A stretch of 64,000 bases of DNA from Aquatica leii (GCA_035610365.1 CM069432.1:222664532-222728531), one strand, 5' to 3'. Shown: positions 1 through 12,716, numbered from the stretch's first letter. Numbers and translations: made by a program. The notes: generated by a model from the letters alone, not told the origin.

Positions 1-2110
1 ATCTTCTGATTTTTTAGATCTGTCTATTGAACAACGAATTCACAAAATTACTAAACTACCAATATGTAAAAATTATCAAAAAATGTCGGTTGAAGCATAA
101 ATGCTTTCAATGTAAAGATTTACATTACACTCTAATACATCAAACGTTTCTGAAACCTCCTGCTACCAATTCTATTCATGAAAACGATGTCGACAAACAT
201 TCTTCTTTAAAAATTACTGTCACATGTAATCAACTAATAACCAAATATTACTTTCAACAGTTAAGGTTAACGTTAGAGACGATTCAGATACGCTACACAC
301 AATTCGGTGCTTGCTGGATAGCGGCACTATGTACAATCTCATTACTATGTAACTACTATTGACTTGTAACTCAATTAATATTTCCTTGCTAGACATAAAC
401 TCCAAAACTATTGCAAATGATCGTCAAACCATTGATAACATAACGGTACCTATTCCAAATATTACGTTTAGCAAACACTTGCTAAGCATTCCATCTAGTA
501 TCCAATTAGCAGACAGTCACTTTAATAAAACTAGAAAAATTAATATGTCAATTAGAACTGGGTCCTGCTATGCTTTACTTGGTTTTAAGAAAAGGAGTCT
601 AGGCTTAGGGTTGCCTGTTCTTCAAGAAACCAAATTAGGATATGTCGTCACTGGCAAGATTTGTATTTAAAGCAATAAACATATTTCAGTATATAATTGT
701 TGTGTTTCAAAGGATAATCTAAATTTTGATTTTCAGCGATTCTGAGAAATAAAAATCATTAAACCAACAAATCAACTATCTTACACCTCTACTAATGAAC
801 AATTTTGCGAAAGAAATTTTACTAAGAATACATTTCGCAATTCCGACCGTAAATACACTGTTGCGGTTTCGTTCAACTCTTTATTGAGTAATTCAGGTAC
901 ATTTTATAGCATTGAAATTAAATAGTTCTTATCAGCTGAAAAAGAGATTGCAAAGAAATCCTGCAAGCAGTACTGTGAGTTTATTGAGGAATAGCGTAAA
1001 TTAGCACATTTTTCTCAATTATCTTCGAATAAGATTGATCTTCATAGTTTCAATTTTTTGCCACATCACGAATCATTAAACTGTCTTCAAGGACGACCAG
1101 ACTGCGTGTTGTATTTCACAGGAGTGCAAAGACTAACACTGTAATTAACGATTGTCAAGTGATGAATCCTAACGTTCAAAGAAATTTTTTTTTGTCTTCT
1201 TTTAAATTTTTAACAGCACTATGTTGCAGTAATTGGTGAAAAAATGTATAGGAAAATCTTTATTATTTCTCAATATCGCTAATATCAATGTATTTTTTGG
1301 TGCTCACATATTAAGGAAAAAAATCAATATTTAAGGTTAAACACCGTAACGTATGGGCTGAAAAGTTCCTCTTATTTAGCGACCAAATGTCTTCAAAACA
1401 TAGATGAAAAAAAATGTGTTTCCAGAATTAAGCTCCAAAATTATAATTGATTTCTACAGGGACAATTTCGTGTCTGGGGTTGATTCTCCCACTCACGCAA
1501 AGCGAACCATCAATGAAGTTTCACAAATTCTTTTGGAAGCAGGATTTGTTCTGCGAAAATTACGTTCTAGCGATACCGCAGTAGTGAACTCTTCATTAAA
1601 TATTGAATCCACAGCGCAGTTTGCTAGTAAAGAATCTAAAACTCTAAGTATACAATGGAATGCAGCGTTTGATGTTTTTTTATATACATTCAGCAGTTTT
1701 GTTAATACAGACGTAAAATCAAAACGATAATTACTATCCGTATTAGCTCTAATATTTGATCCTCTTGAACTTTCGCCTTCTATAATCATCAGAGAAAAAC
1801 TTCTAATCTAAATGCTTTGGAAGTTGAAATTATCATAGGACTAAAAAATACCCGCATCTCTTCTTCAAGAGTAGAAAGGTTTCTCATGTGCTTTAGCGCA
1901 AACTCCTTCACTAAGTATTTCACGTTGCGTATTTTGCAAAAAGGCAACTCAAGCAGCGTTTATATCCGCTTCATTTTTAATAATCATTTAGAATCGCATT
2001 TTTATGCTCAAAAAGTCAGGTAGCTCCTTTGAAACCAACTACTATACCTAGACTTGAGTTTTTTTCCGTCGTCTTACTTACTGAATTAATAAATAAAGTT
2101 CTCAAGTTTT
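1..2110 (+). pseudogene. BEL/Pao LTR retrotransposon gag-pol remnant
   Basis: Decayed polyprotein readable in shifting frames. A Cys/His knuckle (CFQCKDLHYTLIH) lies near 110-165. The retroviral-type protease active site LLDSGT is at 311-328, and the protease C-terminal region ends LGYVVTGKI near 631-660. The reverse transcriptase follows: RLRVVFHRSAKT at about 1099-1134, TVTYGLKSSSYLATKCLQN near 1346-1400, and the catalytic box as FYRDNFVSG near 1453-1480, where the family has YVDD-like residues. IFDPLELSP (about 1755) and VAPLKPTTIPRLE (about 2017-2055) are the connection and RNase H entry of BEL elements. Frames change at about 360, 1400, 1735 and 2020 and many stops are present, so the copy is dead. 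Integrase and LTRs were not found; the left part lies outside the window. Family assignment is confident. Confidence 0.85.
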
Positions 2111-2503
2111 TTTTTTTTTGAAAATTTTCTGTTCAATATTTTTGATCTGATTCTAACGTAGTTATTGGGTAGATCCATGTATATGTGTATCTTTTGCTCA
2201 AAATTTAACTTGTTACTTGCAGTTAACAAACAAATAATAGTAAAATTATATGTACAAAGCAAGTCATTACTCGAAGAACAAAAAAAACATATTATACGTA
2301 GAATTCTAAGATGAAATTGCGAAATAACCTTTTTTGAAATTTGTCTTTGTTAAAAGGAAATTTGATTTTTAAATTCAATCAAAAATTTCAATGTACGTAT
2401 CTAAAATCTGTTGTTTTCAATTAAATCCTACTTAGTTCAGCAAACGGTTGCCATCAAAATGTATTAATTTAATTAATTGGTTACCAAAGTATAAATATAT
2501 TCT

Positions 2504-2880
2504 ACCGATGCAGGAGAACCAAATCTTGTTTACATTAATAACGACGAAATACGGGCCATCGACGCCGTTTTGGATAATTCTAGAAATAATACGCATAAGG
2601 TAGGTCGACAGTTCAATCTATACCCATCGTTGGTGATCAGAACTTTGCAACGCAAATTAATGTATCCCTACCACTTCAAAAAAGTGCAGGCATTGCTTTT
2701 AAGAGATTACCCACTGCCTCTGCAATTTGGTCGCTTCTTTTGTAATATTTTGTGGATAGACGAAGCCCAATTTTCAAAATAAGAAATTGTTAATATCTAC
2801 AATAGCTACATGCATTCTTTTAATAATCCATATGCAATGCAAAAATTCTTACAATTCGTTACATGGAATATCGCTTTACA
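2504..2880 (+). pseudogene. DDE transposase remnant (Tc1/mariner-like, arthropod type)
   Basis: A 70-residue open stretch (2570-2782) contains a helix-turn-helix-like segment, then PYHFKKVQALLLRDYPL and ILWIDEAQFSK. In related arthropod transposases this last motif carries the first catalytic Asp (TDEAQF). Directly after the stop, the same family signal continues as GIVNIYNSYM and NNPYAMQ, equivalent to the segment that follows the DEAQF box. The copy is a short internal fragment without inverted repeats. I recognise the family pattern but cannot give a named element. Confidence 0.6.
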
Positions 2881-5800
2881 AGCGCGCTTTATTTTGATTT
2901 TGTAACGCACAAATTGAGGAGATAGAAAAAAGATTTATTAGATATTTGACTCATGTTTTAGCTAGTTTTTGTAGGAGATGGTCGTGAGTTGGATTGTCAG
3001 TATCCAGAATTCTTCGGTTAAGCCGTGCATTAGCGCTACTTTTTCTTTCGTGAAGCAAGTAATCCTATAAGGAAATAAACGTCTGGCCGAGAGAAAAGGA
3101 AATATTTCAGACCCGCAATCCTCAAATATGGATAAAGCTATAAAAAAGACAATCTAGGTATCACAGACAGAAGGTTTCTTTTATTTCAACTTAGTATCTG
3201 AGAAAAAGTATCACATGTGTAGTTTCAATTACAATGTAGTTATCGGTAAACTTCTAATAAAAGCAACAATTAAAATCGATTTGAGCTCTTGGCTACGCCA
3301 CTACTACCAACCCAATATTGTTATACAGTAAAAACAATAAAAGATATCGTAGATCTGGAAGCAATAGTCCTTGTTTCAAATATACCGCATCAACCATCAA
3401 AGGAGGTAGTAATAAAAACAATGAATGATACATGAATGATACTTTGATTAGCAATCTTTGTAGATTACACTATTTAAGTTAACAACGTGCACATGTAGTC
3501 TTTATTACACCGTAACAAATTCTTTATCAATTACAACAGTTAAATTAGTAAACGCGCACAAAGTTCGATACGTATTACCCTACAGCACGCGGTTGTGTTG
3601 GCCATACATTATGCGCGTTCCCGCTTACTCACCATAATATGAATAAAAAATAATAAATGTTTTACAATTGGATATGACACCGTAAAGCATCCCTCGGTGT
3701 TAACATCTCTTTTTTCTTCAGGATCACGCCGTTTTTGCGGATAATTGCGTCGGGAATGATAAATAAAATAATCAAAAAAAGTTTGCAAATTGCGACAACG
3801 TGTAAAGCAAGTATGCACTAACTTCTAATGCGATCTCCGAACAGGTGGCTAAGAAAATATATTTCCGTCGCTCTTTTAACCGCTTAAATACGATGGATAA
3901 AGAAGGATTCTCTAAAAGAAATTATCCATAAGATAGATGTCGATGGATGACAAACATTATATCCCATACCGATCCTTTTGCGTCTTCCAGTTGGAAATCG
4001 AACCAAAACTGCGCCGTCTGTCGGCTAGAAGCAACTCAATAAATTCAAAACATGGGCTTACGGCATGTCTGTAATTTGTTGAACGAGAAGGTGGTTATTA
4101 GAACGTGTTTGTAGTACTTTTTCATTGTTGTTACTACTTATTCCTTTTGGTTTGTTTATTTTTCTTTGTTAAATTCTACTTTTTTTTAATTTTTTCTTAT
4201 AAATGATTTAAACTTTCAATTGATAGTTTTGTTTTAACAATAAGTTACAATTAAGTAACAATTGTTAAATTATCTTATTTAGTTTACATGACATCTAAAC
4301 ATAGTGCCATATGAGCCGTAAACAATTTTGATTAAATCCAAAATCGAATTTTTAGTTAACAAAGCAAAGTTTCAAAAAACTGCTCAGTTGCGTCTTAAAA
4401 TTTGAAGAAGAATAAGTATCTTTCGTTTCCTCTTAAGTTATGACTTACCCCATATTGTATTATATAGAGTAATAAATTAATATACTATTCAATTTTATGT
4501 AAAAAAATATTTAACATTGTAGTAAACGTTGTTAGTAAGTTATCGTTTATTAGTCGTTTGGTCAAATTGCCCCCAAACATGTAAAAGATAAGAATAAGAA
4601 TTGTTTAAATAATTTTAACAATTGATTAGTAAATATAATTATTGTATTTAAAAAAAATTATCCAATAATCACTATAGTTATTTAAATCTTTTTTTTTGTA
4701 CAAATTAATTTTTATAAATCTAAAATTTTTCTGAAATTTTCTTTACTGTCAACAAATCATAAAATAATATTTTCTTGTTATAGGTATAATTAAAAGTTTA
4801 GTTTACTAACGCTTGTGGAGATTTTAAAAGTAGTTTTTAAAATTGTTTAATTTTTTTTTAAAGCATTGAGTATAACCACCAAATGCTTATGCAGATTGTA
4901 TTTACTAGATCACGCATAAATTACGTAAAATTAAATTTTCTTTAGGTCACTTCATTTGAGTGTTGATACTTGTAGTCTCTTTAGAAAACATCAATACGCT
5001 TTGGTAGATTTTAAGTTCGTTACGGCAACTTATTTTCATAATTAAACGGTTTAATGACATTTAAGTCTTATTATATTCGTTATTTTTAAGTCGATTATTT
5101 TAACGACAACCGTAAAGATTGTGTTCTTAATGCTTTTCGTAAGAAATAATTGTTTTGTTGTTTGCTTCAGGTAGCTTATAGAAAACAAAGAACGTTATTT
5201 AACATTAGATTCCTTTTAATCTGCATTTTCGTACTTAATCATTCTTTGATACAATCCAAATCAGAAATCAAATTAATTTATAACTAACAGTTTTAAGTCG
5301 TTTAAGTTGATGTTATTTTGAAAATGATTATTGTATTAAAATAAATACGTTTGTCCTTCGCATTTAATTTAAATGTGCAATTAAATGAAAATTCATAATT
5401 ATAACTTTGGTGGTTAATAAAAAAATATTTAATAAGTGCAAGTAGCTTTTTAATCAAGAAGATGTTTAAGTTCTGCTGTTTGTTTATTTTTTTAATTATT
5501 ATACAAACGTTGATTTTGTTCTAAGCAACTTCCGTTTGTATTTTTATATAAAAACTTTGTTTCTAATTTGTTTTTTTGAAATAAAACTAAATACCTAGTC
5601 TAGTACACGTTTTCTATTATTTACTAAATATAGTTGTATGTAGTTTCTAAAATAACAAAAACTAAAAACAATACTAGAAAGCTGTACATACAGGTCTGCA
5701 AACAGAAATAATAAACAAGTTACTAATTCAATTATACATAGTAATCTGTTCTGTACAGATAAGATCATTTTTTTTTATTTAACTAAATTCAATTTTTCGT

Positions 5801-6065
5801 ATATCTGTGCAACACAGTTTTTAAAACTAATTCTTGTTTCTCGACAGTATGTTAACCGTGATTAATAATCACTATTATCACATATACATATAACAAAGTT
5901 TTTTTCTATTAGTTATTAAATATCATCACGTTAACACAGTTATCAACTAATCTAAAAGTTATCGTAAATTTATATTATCTATCATCTACTCATAGCATAT
6001 ACTTTGGTGTATATGATTTTTTGTTGATAATAGGAATTTATATAAATTATTACAAAAAAATAATA
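2881..6065. other. AT-rich interval without recognised genes
   Basis: About 3.2 kb with only very short frames. A slightly less AT-rich stretch at about 3600-4100 has a 69-codon minus-strand frame with no recognisable motif. I see nothing else that can be supported. Confidence 0.5.
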
Positions 6066-6073
6066 GTCATTAC
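6066..6073 (+). repeat. 8-bp target-site duplication, left copy of hAT-1
   Basis: GTCATTAC occurs immediately left of the inverted repeat and again, identically, at 8402-8409 on the right. An 8-bp duplication is the hallmark of hAT insertion. Confidence 0.9.
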
Positions 6074-8401
6074 TAAAGAGCGGATAGTAAGGCAAGAAAA
6101 AATACCAAAAAAGCTGGCATAAAAGGCATATTAAACCTGCCAAAAAGGCAATAAAAAAGGCACAAATATCTATTAAAATTCACAGTTTATTTTTTTGTTT
6201 TACAATGTTTATTAAGTGCTATTGTTTTTCCAAGCACAAATCAAATATTTTTTAATATTTCGACCAAGAAACTGTTGCCTTTTTTTCATTTAAAATATTT
6301 TTATAGAAAGAAAAAATTCTTTTGACATCACAAGATGTTAGTGGAGCAAATTTTAATGCCGATGTTTCTGTTATTGTTAAAGATATTTTCTGTTGATGCT
6401 TCATGACCTTCCCTTTTTGAATTTCAGTCAGTTGTTTAAAGAGGTCAAAGGAAGGGTTTTTTGATGTGACGGAATCCAATTTTTGAATAATTTTTCTTCC
6501 TATAGTCCGTGGACATGCTCTTATTCTTTTGAATGTAGCGAAATATTGGGTTATTGCGGTTTCGCTTCTGTCTAGCTTCTTTAATTCGTCAGGAATGCCG
6601 GAAAAGTGTGTTTTTATAAAAACTAGTCCTTTCATAACAGCTTCGTCAATAAAAGCTTTTTGATATTTAGCAATTGCTGCAGAGGCCGTCTCGTCAAATA
6701 ATTCAACCACCTGAAGTAACAATTCAATTAATGTATAAGATAATGTCAGATTATAGTATGAACTGTACCTCTTTAATTTTTTCAAAATGTGAGGCATAGA
6801 AAATGCAAGCAGATAACCAACTTCCCTACCTTGTTATGATAGATTCCGGTAAAAGTTTAACATCTGGAAGTTTTTTTTTATAGGCCCTTACCCGTAATAG
6901 TGCTTTCACAAAAACCTGAAACAAGATCCAATAATTAAAAAGAGAATCTAATATGTTAGAGATTTTTACTTCTTTGGTGGCAGAAATTAACTTGTTTACT
7001 ATTGCAAACTCGTCTTTAATGAATTAACGCACTCTATTTCCCATGTGCTAGACAAGTTAAATGTTTTAAATTTGGATAAAATGAGCGGATTTGATCATAT
7101 AAAGTGCTGCATCGGTTACGAATAAGAGAACCTTTTCTTTTTTTACGCCATAGGGATACAGAAGTCCTACAAACCTAAAATTATATAATTGTAATTAATA
7201 GATTGGATTATATTAATCAATCATTTAAAAAAAACTTACGTAAACAATCATCGAAAACATTTACAAATTTCTTTGGGTGCTAGCAAATGAGCTTTTCTTG
7301 GTTCTAGTTCAGACAATTTACCAACTACAAAATTTGTTATATATCGGCCTCTGCAATCAGTTGTTTCATCAACCGAAATCCAAATGTAATGGTGCCAAAT
7401 GTCATTTCTTATTGTCTGTATTTTCTATAAAAGGTAAACCAGCGTTTTGAAAACTATTAATACTTTAATTAAAGAATTAAACTGCTTACCAATTGGTAAC
7501 ATATGTATAAATAATTTTTTCTTAAAGTTGATTCATCTGGAACAACTTGTATGGTGTATTTTTTAAAGAAATTGCGAAGATTGATATTATCAAGTTTTTT
7601 AAGAGGAATTTGAGCCAACATCAATGCTTCGCACAAATCTAGAGCAAAAGCTGTTTTTGATGGGCCAGGTTTATTCTGTTGATCTTCTATAACATTTTTT
7701 AACAATGGTTGTTTCATAGTGTTTTAGTGTTTTACGTGGTACTTTTTAGTAGCACCGATCTAAAATAATACATATACTAGTAAATAAAAGCATTTAAATT
7801 AAGATCATACAAACTTACTGATTTTGAACAAACTTGAGAAAAGAGATTTTCCTCGTCGGTTGTTAAATTGTTATCCAATTTACTCCACTTGTAATAATTT
7901 TCAAATTTTTGTTGCTTATTAGGTGGCATTTTTTAAAACTTATTCACAGCACAACAGCAATGGACTATCACAGAGTGACAATATCACAAGTATTTATAAC
8001 AAGCAAAGAATATTCATGTGTTTTAGTCATTAAAGGAATCCCATCGTACAGAATTAAAATTATCTATATTTGTTTGCTTTACTTACGCACCGAATAGACA
8101 TAAAATATGATTCATTCCAAAATTCTTCCGGTTTTGTAATTAGTGTTCTGTTAAGCCTGTCATTGTACATAATCCTAGTATAAATTCTTACAATAGTTCT
8201 TTTCTATAAGCGGCTTTTGTATTTAATTTAAGAAAATTCTGTAATGCGTTATGTCATCTACCTATTAAAACACTGTTTCCACTAACTTTTCAAAATTTAT
8301 ATGTAAAAAGACAATATAAAATAATACTCTTTAAAAAGGCAAAAAAGACAAAAAGGCAAAATAGGCAGGCTCCAGGCATTTGCCTGACTGTCCGCTCTTT
8401 A
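6074..8401 (-). mobile_element. hAT DNA transposon (hAT-1), full-length but mutated
   Basis: A 2328-bp unit. The left end starts TAAAGAGCGGATAGTAAGG; the reverse complement of the right end starts TAAAGAGCGGACAGTCAGG, so the terminal inverted repeats (TIRs) agree at about 17 of 19 bases. The first five bases fit the hAT terminal consensus. The 8-bp duplication GTCATTAC flanks both ends. Subterminal regions are rich in short AAAAGGCA-type repeats on both sides, as expected for transposase binding sites. The interior holds a minus-strand hAT transposase pseudogene. The perfect duplication points to a fairly recent insertion even though the gene is broken. Confidence 0.92.
6252..7929 (-). pseudogene. 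hAT transposase pseudogene, CGGBP1-like type
   Basis: Exon 1 starts at ATG 7929 (MPPNKQQKFENYYKW) and ends at a consensus donor (GTAAG, 7818). Exon 2 begins after TTTTAG at 7759 in the same phase and reads IGATKKYHVKH before an in-frame TAA at 7724-7726; it then continues in frame through DLCEALMLAQIPLKKL and PDESTLRKNYL, a segment shared with CGGBP1 and its parent transposases. A central fragment near 7080-7140 reads EKVLLFVTDAA (RNase-H-like fold). The C-terminal 181 residues (6797-6252) end in the hAT dimerisation signature LTSCDVKRIFSFYKNIL. Stops and frame breaks in the middle make it non-functional. Family call is confident; the exact exon structure is inferred. Confidence 0.8.
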
Positions 8402-8409
8402 GTCATTAC
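8402..8409 (+). repeat. 8-bp target-site duplication, right copy of hAT-1
   Basis: GTCATTAC, identical to 6066-6073, directly adjacent to the right terminal inverted repeat. Confidence 0.9.
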
Positions 8410-9690
8410 AAACATGAATTTAATAAAACAGTTTGACTATTTATATATCATATTTTTATGTAACCAACTATACTATTTACTTTATGCGTATATTTCAAAA
8501 TGCACTAAAGATTTAACAGTAACAACTCAACTCAAAAATTAAAAAAAAAACGCATTATACAGTTTCAATTAACCTTATTTCTTTCTTGCATTAACAAGAC
8601 TTTAATGTGTAAAATCACGAACAATACGCTGGAATATTTTATCAAAAACATAGCCAAACCGTAACATAGTTGTTAACTAATATATCTTTTCTTTCCTTCG
8701 CATATACAATGGCTACCTTGTGCAACTGTTGAAAGACAGTGTTACAAAGCAAAACTTTGTGCAATCGAAAGTAGTGATTTGAAATTAGTAATTAGGCAGC
8801 TGCTAATCACTGTTACAAACTAAAATTGCTGCTATACACCCACTATTACAATTTTTAGCAACAAATAAAAATAATTTAGAAAAAAAATAGTATCAAAAAC
8901 ATGTCTTACAATTCTTTTTTCTAACGCTAGCATGTTGTTACTATCGCGGTACGCTTCTCGTTAAAGGAATCTTACTTGCGTTAAAATGGTCGTCATGGTA
9001 ACACTCGTTTTACAATATACTATCCAAGTAACTTTAAAACAATGGTACTCAGCTTTTTTTGAACTACCTCCATCTTTGCAAAAAAATGTTCAACTTCTCC
9101 TTCTATGTACCTCAAGTAAACAAAAAACCTAACACCTTGGTTACTTCGATTGAAATAGTTAGCGGTGTAGACTAGACTTGTTAGCAAATGCGACCGGCAA
9201 TCTTTCGTAGCCGTTTGCAATGCTGTTTAAAAAACTTTAAAAAAATAAGCTAATAATAAACTGCATTTTATTTTTATACAAAATATTTTTGTGTGTAAAT
9301 AAAAGTTCCATATTGAAACAATGCCATTAATGCATTAATAAGGTCATTTTTTGTACAGTTTTTATATTACATCCATGTAACATCCTATAAATAACATTGC
9401 AAATATAAGCTATTGCATTTAAGTCTTAATTACATTGTATGTAGTTGTTTTTTTTTAAGTTTTTTTTTGGTTGAAATGTCAAAGAAAGGCAATAATAATA
9501 ATAACTGCTAATCAGTCATCCAGAGTTTATCGTATTAATAAAATATATATATATTATATTTAGAAAAGTAAACAAAAGAGGTTGTAACTACATGAAAAAC
9601 TATTTTTAAATAAGTTTTAATTCTCAATTCATACTTCACAGTAGACTCAAAAAGATATACCTTAGCGTTACCATCTAAACTGGAATTGAA
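8410..9690. other. AT-rich interval, nothing recognised
   Basis: Only short frames, for example 66 codons on the minus strand at 9020-9220, none with a known motif. A run of AT dinucleotides lies near 9540-9560. Confidence 0.5.
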
Positions 9691-9699
9691 ATTTGATCT

Positions 9700-10062
9700 T
9701 AACTAGTAAAAAAAAATTAATTTTACATGTTTACTGTTTTTATTTGAATTCAACATAATAATAATGAGCATGACTTGATTGTCGATGCATTCTTGCAGTC
9801 GTTTATGCATCGAAGCTACAAACCTACGTAGGTAACCTCCAGTAATTGTCTCCCAAGCAGTTTCAATGGCGACAATTAATTGTTTGCGGTTTCTGGCAAT
9901 AAAATTGGGCCCTTGTTTCCCGGATGGTACAAACAACTTGACTCCAAACGTTTTCTATTATATTGAAAACAAGACTTTTTGCTGGCTACGTTCAGGTTAT
10001 TTTGTTGTACCCAGTTTTGCAACAACCTGGATGCACGTATAGGCTTATTATCCATAAATAAT
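9700..10062 (-). pseudogene. Tc1/mariner transposase, C-terminal part
   Basis: Read on the minus strand from about 10062 downward: DNKPIRASRLLQNWVQQNN holds the second catalytic Asp region of Tc1/mariner transposases (family form QDNAPIHxSR). It is followed in another frame by the family segment equivalent to PAKSPDLNxIENVW (bases about 9930-9990). A 77-codon frame to 9703 contains RKQLIVAIETAWETI and MHKRLQECIDNQ, the usual C-terminal helices. Frameshifts separate these blocks. The N-terminal part of the same gene lies at about 11.6-12.2 kb, so this copy is split. Confidence 0.8.
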
Positions 10063-11620
10063 AAACAAAATTAATAATAACAATTGAAAAAACTACAACT
10101 AGTCTATATTCTAAGTTATTGTTCGATTATTATCGATTGAATTGCATATTGTAATAGGAAAGAAAGTAAGAGATTCTGGATACAAAATTTGAACAAAAAG
10201 CTGCATTGTAACAAAACGAACATAAAACTCTCACCATTTTAAACAAATTAAAAACAAATTGTAAAATGGTGCATGGACTTTACCTCCCATCCTTGTTTAT
10301 CCCACCAACTTTAAGACGACCCCCGCTCTAAACACGACCCAACAAGAAGGAAAACAGATATAAAAGCGGTTGCACCTTCTAAGATGGCATCTTTTCTTTT
10401 GCGTCCGAAGTCACCTTTAAAGACACCTAAAACCTGCCAAAAACAGGTTCCGAACCTGAAAATTAACAATGAGTTTACTAATAATTTAATTAACAATCAC
10501 AATCTGTACCTGGAACATTCGCTAAACCTGATTAAATCTTAACCGACCTGTGCAACGATCGAGACCTGAATTTCACCTGTCGCAACAAACAGGGAATCAT
10601 TTTCACGCATTTTCATTAATCCGTCCGTATATTCAGTAAGTGTTGTTTTGTGGATTGTTGTATTCTTTTTATCCTTGTTAGTAATTGTCTAACACCTGAG
10701 GTTATCTGTACGTAAAGTGCTCTAGTGCTCGCCGTGGATGCCAAAGAGGTTATTTACTAGTACTGGATTATTACATATGGCACCTTGGTCGACCCAGATG
10801 AGTAGCCCTTAGACATTTGTTAGTAGAATACCTTAGTGCTCGCCGTAAGTGTTTAAGGCGGTTTTATTTATCTCTCGAGTTGTACAACAACAACTTTATG
10901 TAACTCCGTACCTGTGACATAAATAAATACAACAGAAATCCGTTTTATTACCGCGTCCTGTTACATATCTCATAAATACATATTTAAGTGTATTTTATTC
11001 CATTTTATCCAGTCATTTACACCGGAAGTTCAAAGTCCAGTTGCAACCTTAGAAAATTATAGAAAACGTCGCGCTAAGTTTAATTTTCGTTCAATCGACT
11101 TGAATTTAGTTAAATTTGATTCTTAATAATCCGCCGCATCGACCTGTAAAGTCCAGAAATCGTATTTTCTTACGTACAGGCAGTATTTAAACTGCATGTA
11201 AAAAGCACCTGAGGTCAACGTTCGAACATTTCGACGAGATTGTTTAAAAACTTACTTGTCAAATCTCCTGTTCCATTTAGATAAACGCAAGAAAAGGCAC
11301 CGCTGGCAAGGGGATTTGCGTTAATGAATTACCGGAAAACACGAGTATAAAAACTATATTATTAATTTTTGTTTTAGCTGAAACAACGTTGAGACAGAGT
11401 CGTACACAAGGCAATAAAGGGCGCTGCCGGCGGATTTGACGAAGGAGATATACAGAACCGACCAGAATTAATTTCAGTTTCATCGCCTGATTTGTTATTT
11501 ATTTTAATTTGGAGTCTAATTTTTATTTATTTTGTGTTATTAAATGTAAAGACAAATAAATATTTTATTGTACATCTTAATTGTGTTGCGAGTAGTCATT
11601 TCTCCACTACCTAGGGTGTT
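10063..11620. mobile_element. Unclassified ~1.5-kb insertion inside the Tc1/mariner copy
   Basis: This DNA sits exactly between the two halves of a Tc1/mariner transposase (upstream half ends at LKNVML, downstream half resumes at DNKPIRA), so it is most simply an insertion. It is less AT-rich than its surroundings. It holds a 13-base repeat TAGTGCTCGCCGT near 10722 and 10831. Near the right edge there is a candidate splice acceptor (TTTTTGTTTTAG, about 11381) and an AATAAA at about 11555. No coding domain or clear terminal repeats could be recognised, and boundaries are approximate. Confidence 0.45.
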
Positions 11621-12170
11621 GTAGAAACAATCCTTTCACAGCGCAGGACCGGTTACAGCATAACGTTCTTTAAAATACCTAAGTAGCCTTTTATATCAAC
11701 ACGACCCTTAATCACCCATTAAACGCCTTGGCCATGGGAACTCACCCAACTCCATACATTTACTGAAAAGTGTTTGCTACATTTTTTGGAACTTGTGTAA
11801 TTAACTCTATAACGACTTCTTGGAGGTTGAAACACTTTTATAAATGCGTTTTGAAAATTTTTTCGTCGCTAAAAACAACACCATTACAAAAATCCAGCAG
11901 TTAAGTTTAGTAACGTCTTACAAATTTTAGGCGCCTTCTTTTATTGTCCTTGTTAAAAATTTCTTTTATAGCTGCTTGATGCTTTTTTATTCCAGCCTCG
12001 TTGAGTCTTGTCCGTGCGGTTAACTGACATCCTAAAAATTCGACGTCGGATAGAGTATTTCGTAAAGTTGTAAATAGTTCGAGCAATTGCTCAAACGCTA
12101 AAACCGCTCGTTAATTCTGCAATTATTTAAAGCTTCAAATTGACACTCGTTTGTGCAGGCATTATTTACA
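11621..12170 (-). pseudogene. Tc1/mariner transposase, N-terminal and central part
   Basis: Minus-strand reading from about 12170: a helix-turn-helix region with ARTRLNEAGIKKHQAAIKE and RRRLKFVRRY (HTH end and linker), then VVFSDEKIFKTHL with the first catalytic Asp, then VNVWSWVSSHGQG and GYLGILKNVML, all in family order. Stops occur after FVRRY, within the DEK block and after LKNVML. The downstream remainder lies at 9700-10062 beyond an insertion. The overall order and spacing make the Tc1/mariner assignment secure; the subfamily is not. Confidence 0.82.
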
Positions 12171-12443
12171 ATAAATAACGGTCTAGGGAAACTAACTAAC
12201 TTGATGATATCTACTAAATCATAAATTAAACTAAAATCCACAAATACTCGTACGTTAATTAACCTTCACAATTCACATATAATGATTAATAGACCGACCA
12301 ATTAAAATTTTGAGACTATAACCGCGACTTAATAACTAAAAATAGTAAATGAATATTAAGGTAAAACACTTCATTGTTCTTAATTGACATTCCTAGAAAC
12401 TACAATAAAAACAATTATTTATTTTATTATAGTAAAGCAGGAT

Positions 12444-12716
12444 ATGTGTGACAGGAGAAATACAATTTTTTTGATTATCATACTAGTGATGGTGCTTCCT
12501 TCCCCCTTAAGAAACGTAATCTGGAAATGCAATGACGCATTAAGTTTGATTTATTTATTCTTACAGAAAATATACGCGTTTAAATCCATACCTAGTGTCG
12601 CAAAAAAATTGTATGCATTAACGTTATTTAAAAAGATTGTTAAGCGAAAAAAATGCAAAAAAGGCCAAGGGCGCAAACATGCATTGACGAACACAGGAAT
12701 AAATAGTTCAGCGTAG
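12444..12716 (+). CDS. Small hydrophobic/basic peptide frame, possibly a secreted peptide
   Basis: ATG at 12444 opens a 90-codon frame starting MCDRRNTIFLIIILVMVLPS, a plausible signal peptide. The tail is strongly basic (FKKIVKRKKCKKGQGRKH). A candidate 51-bp intron (donor GT at 12516, acceptor TTATTCTTACAG ending 12566) would preserve the frame and join the signal-like segment to a 49-residue cationic tail; unspliced, the frame is also open. AATAAA sits about 40 bases after the stop. I do not recognise a family. It could be a chance frame or transposon scrap; the coding claim rests only on signal-like N-terminus, splice-like junctions and the poly(A) signal. Confidence 0.25.
   Translation: MCDRRNTIFLIIILVMVLPSPLRNVIWKCNDALSLIYLFLQKIYAFKSIPSVAKKLYALTLFKKIVKRKKCKKGQGRKHALTNTGINSSA

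Noticed and set aside
3609..3818. 69-codon minus-strand frame
   Set aside because: No domain, signal or context; not above chance expectation.
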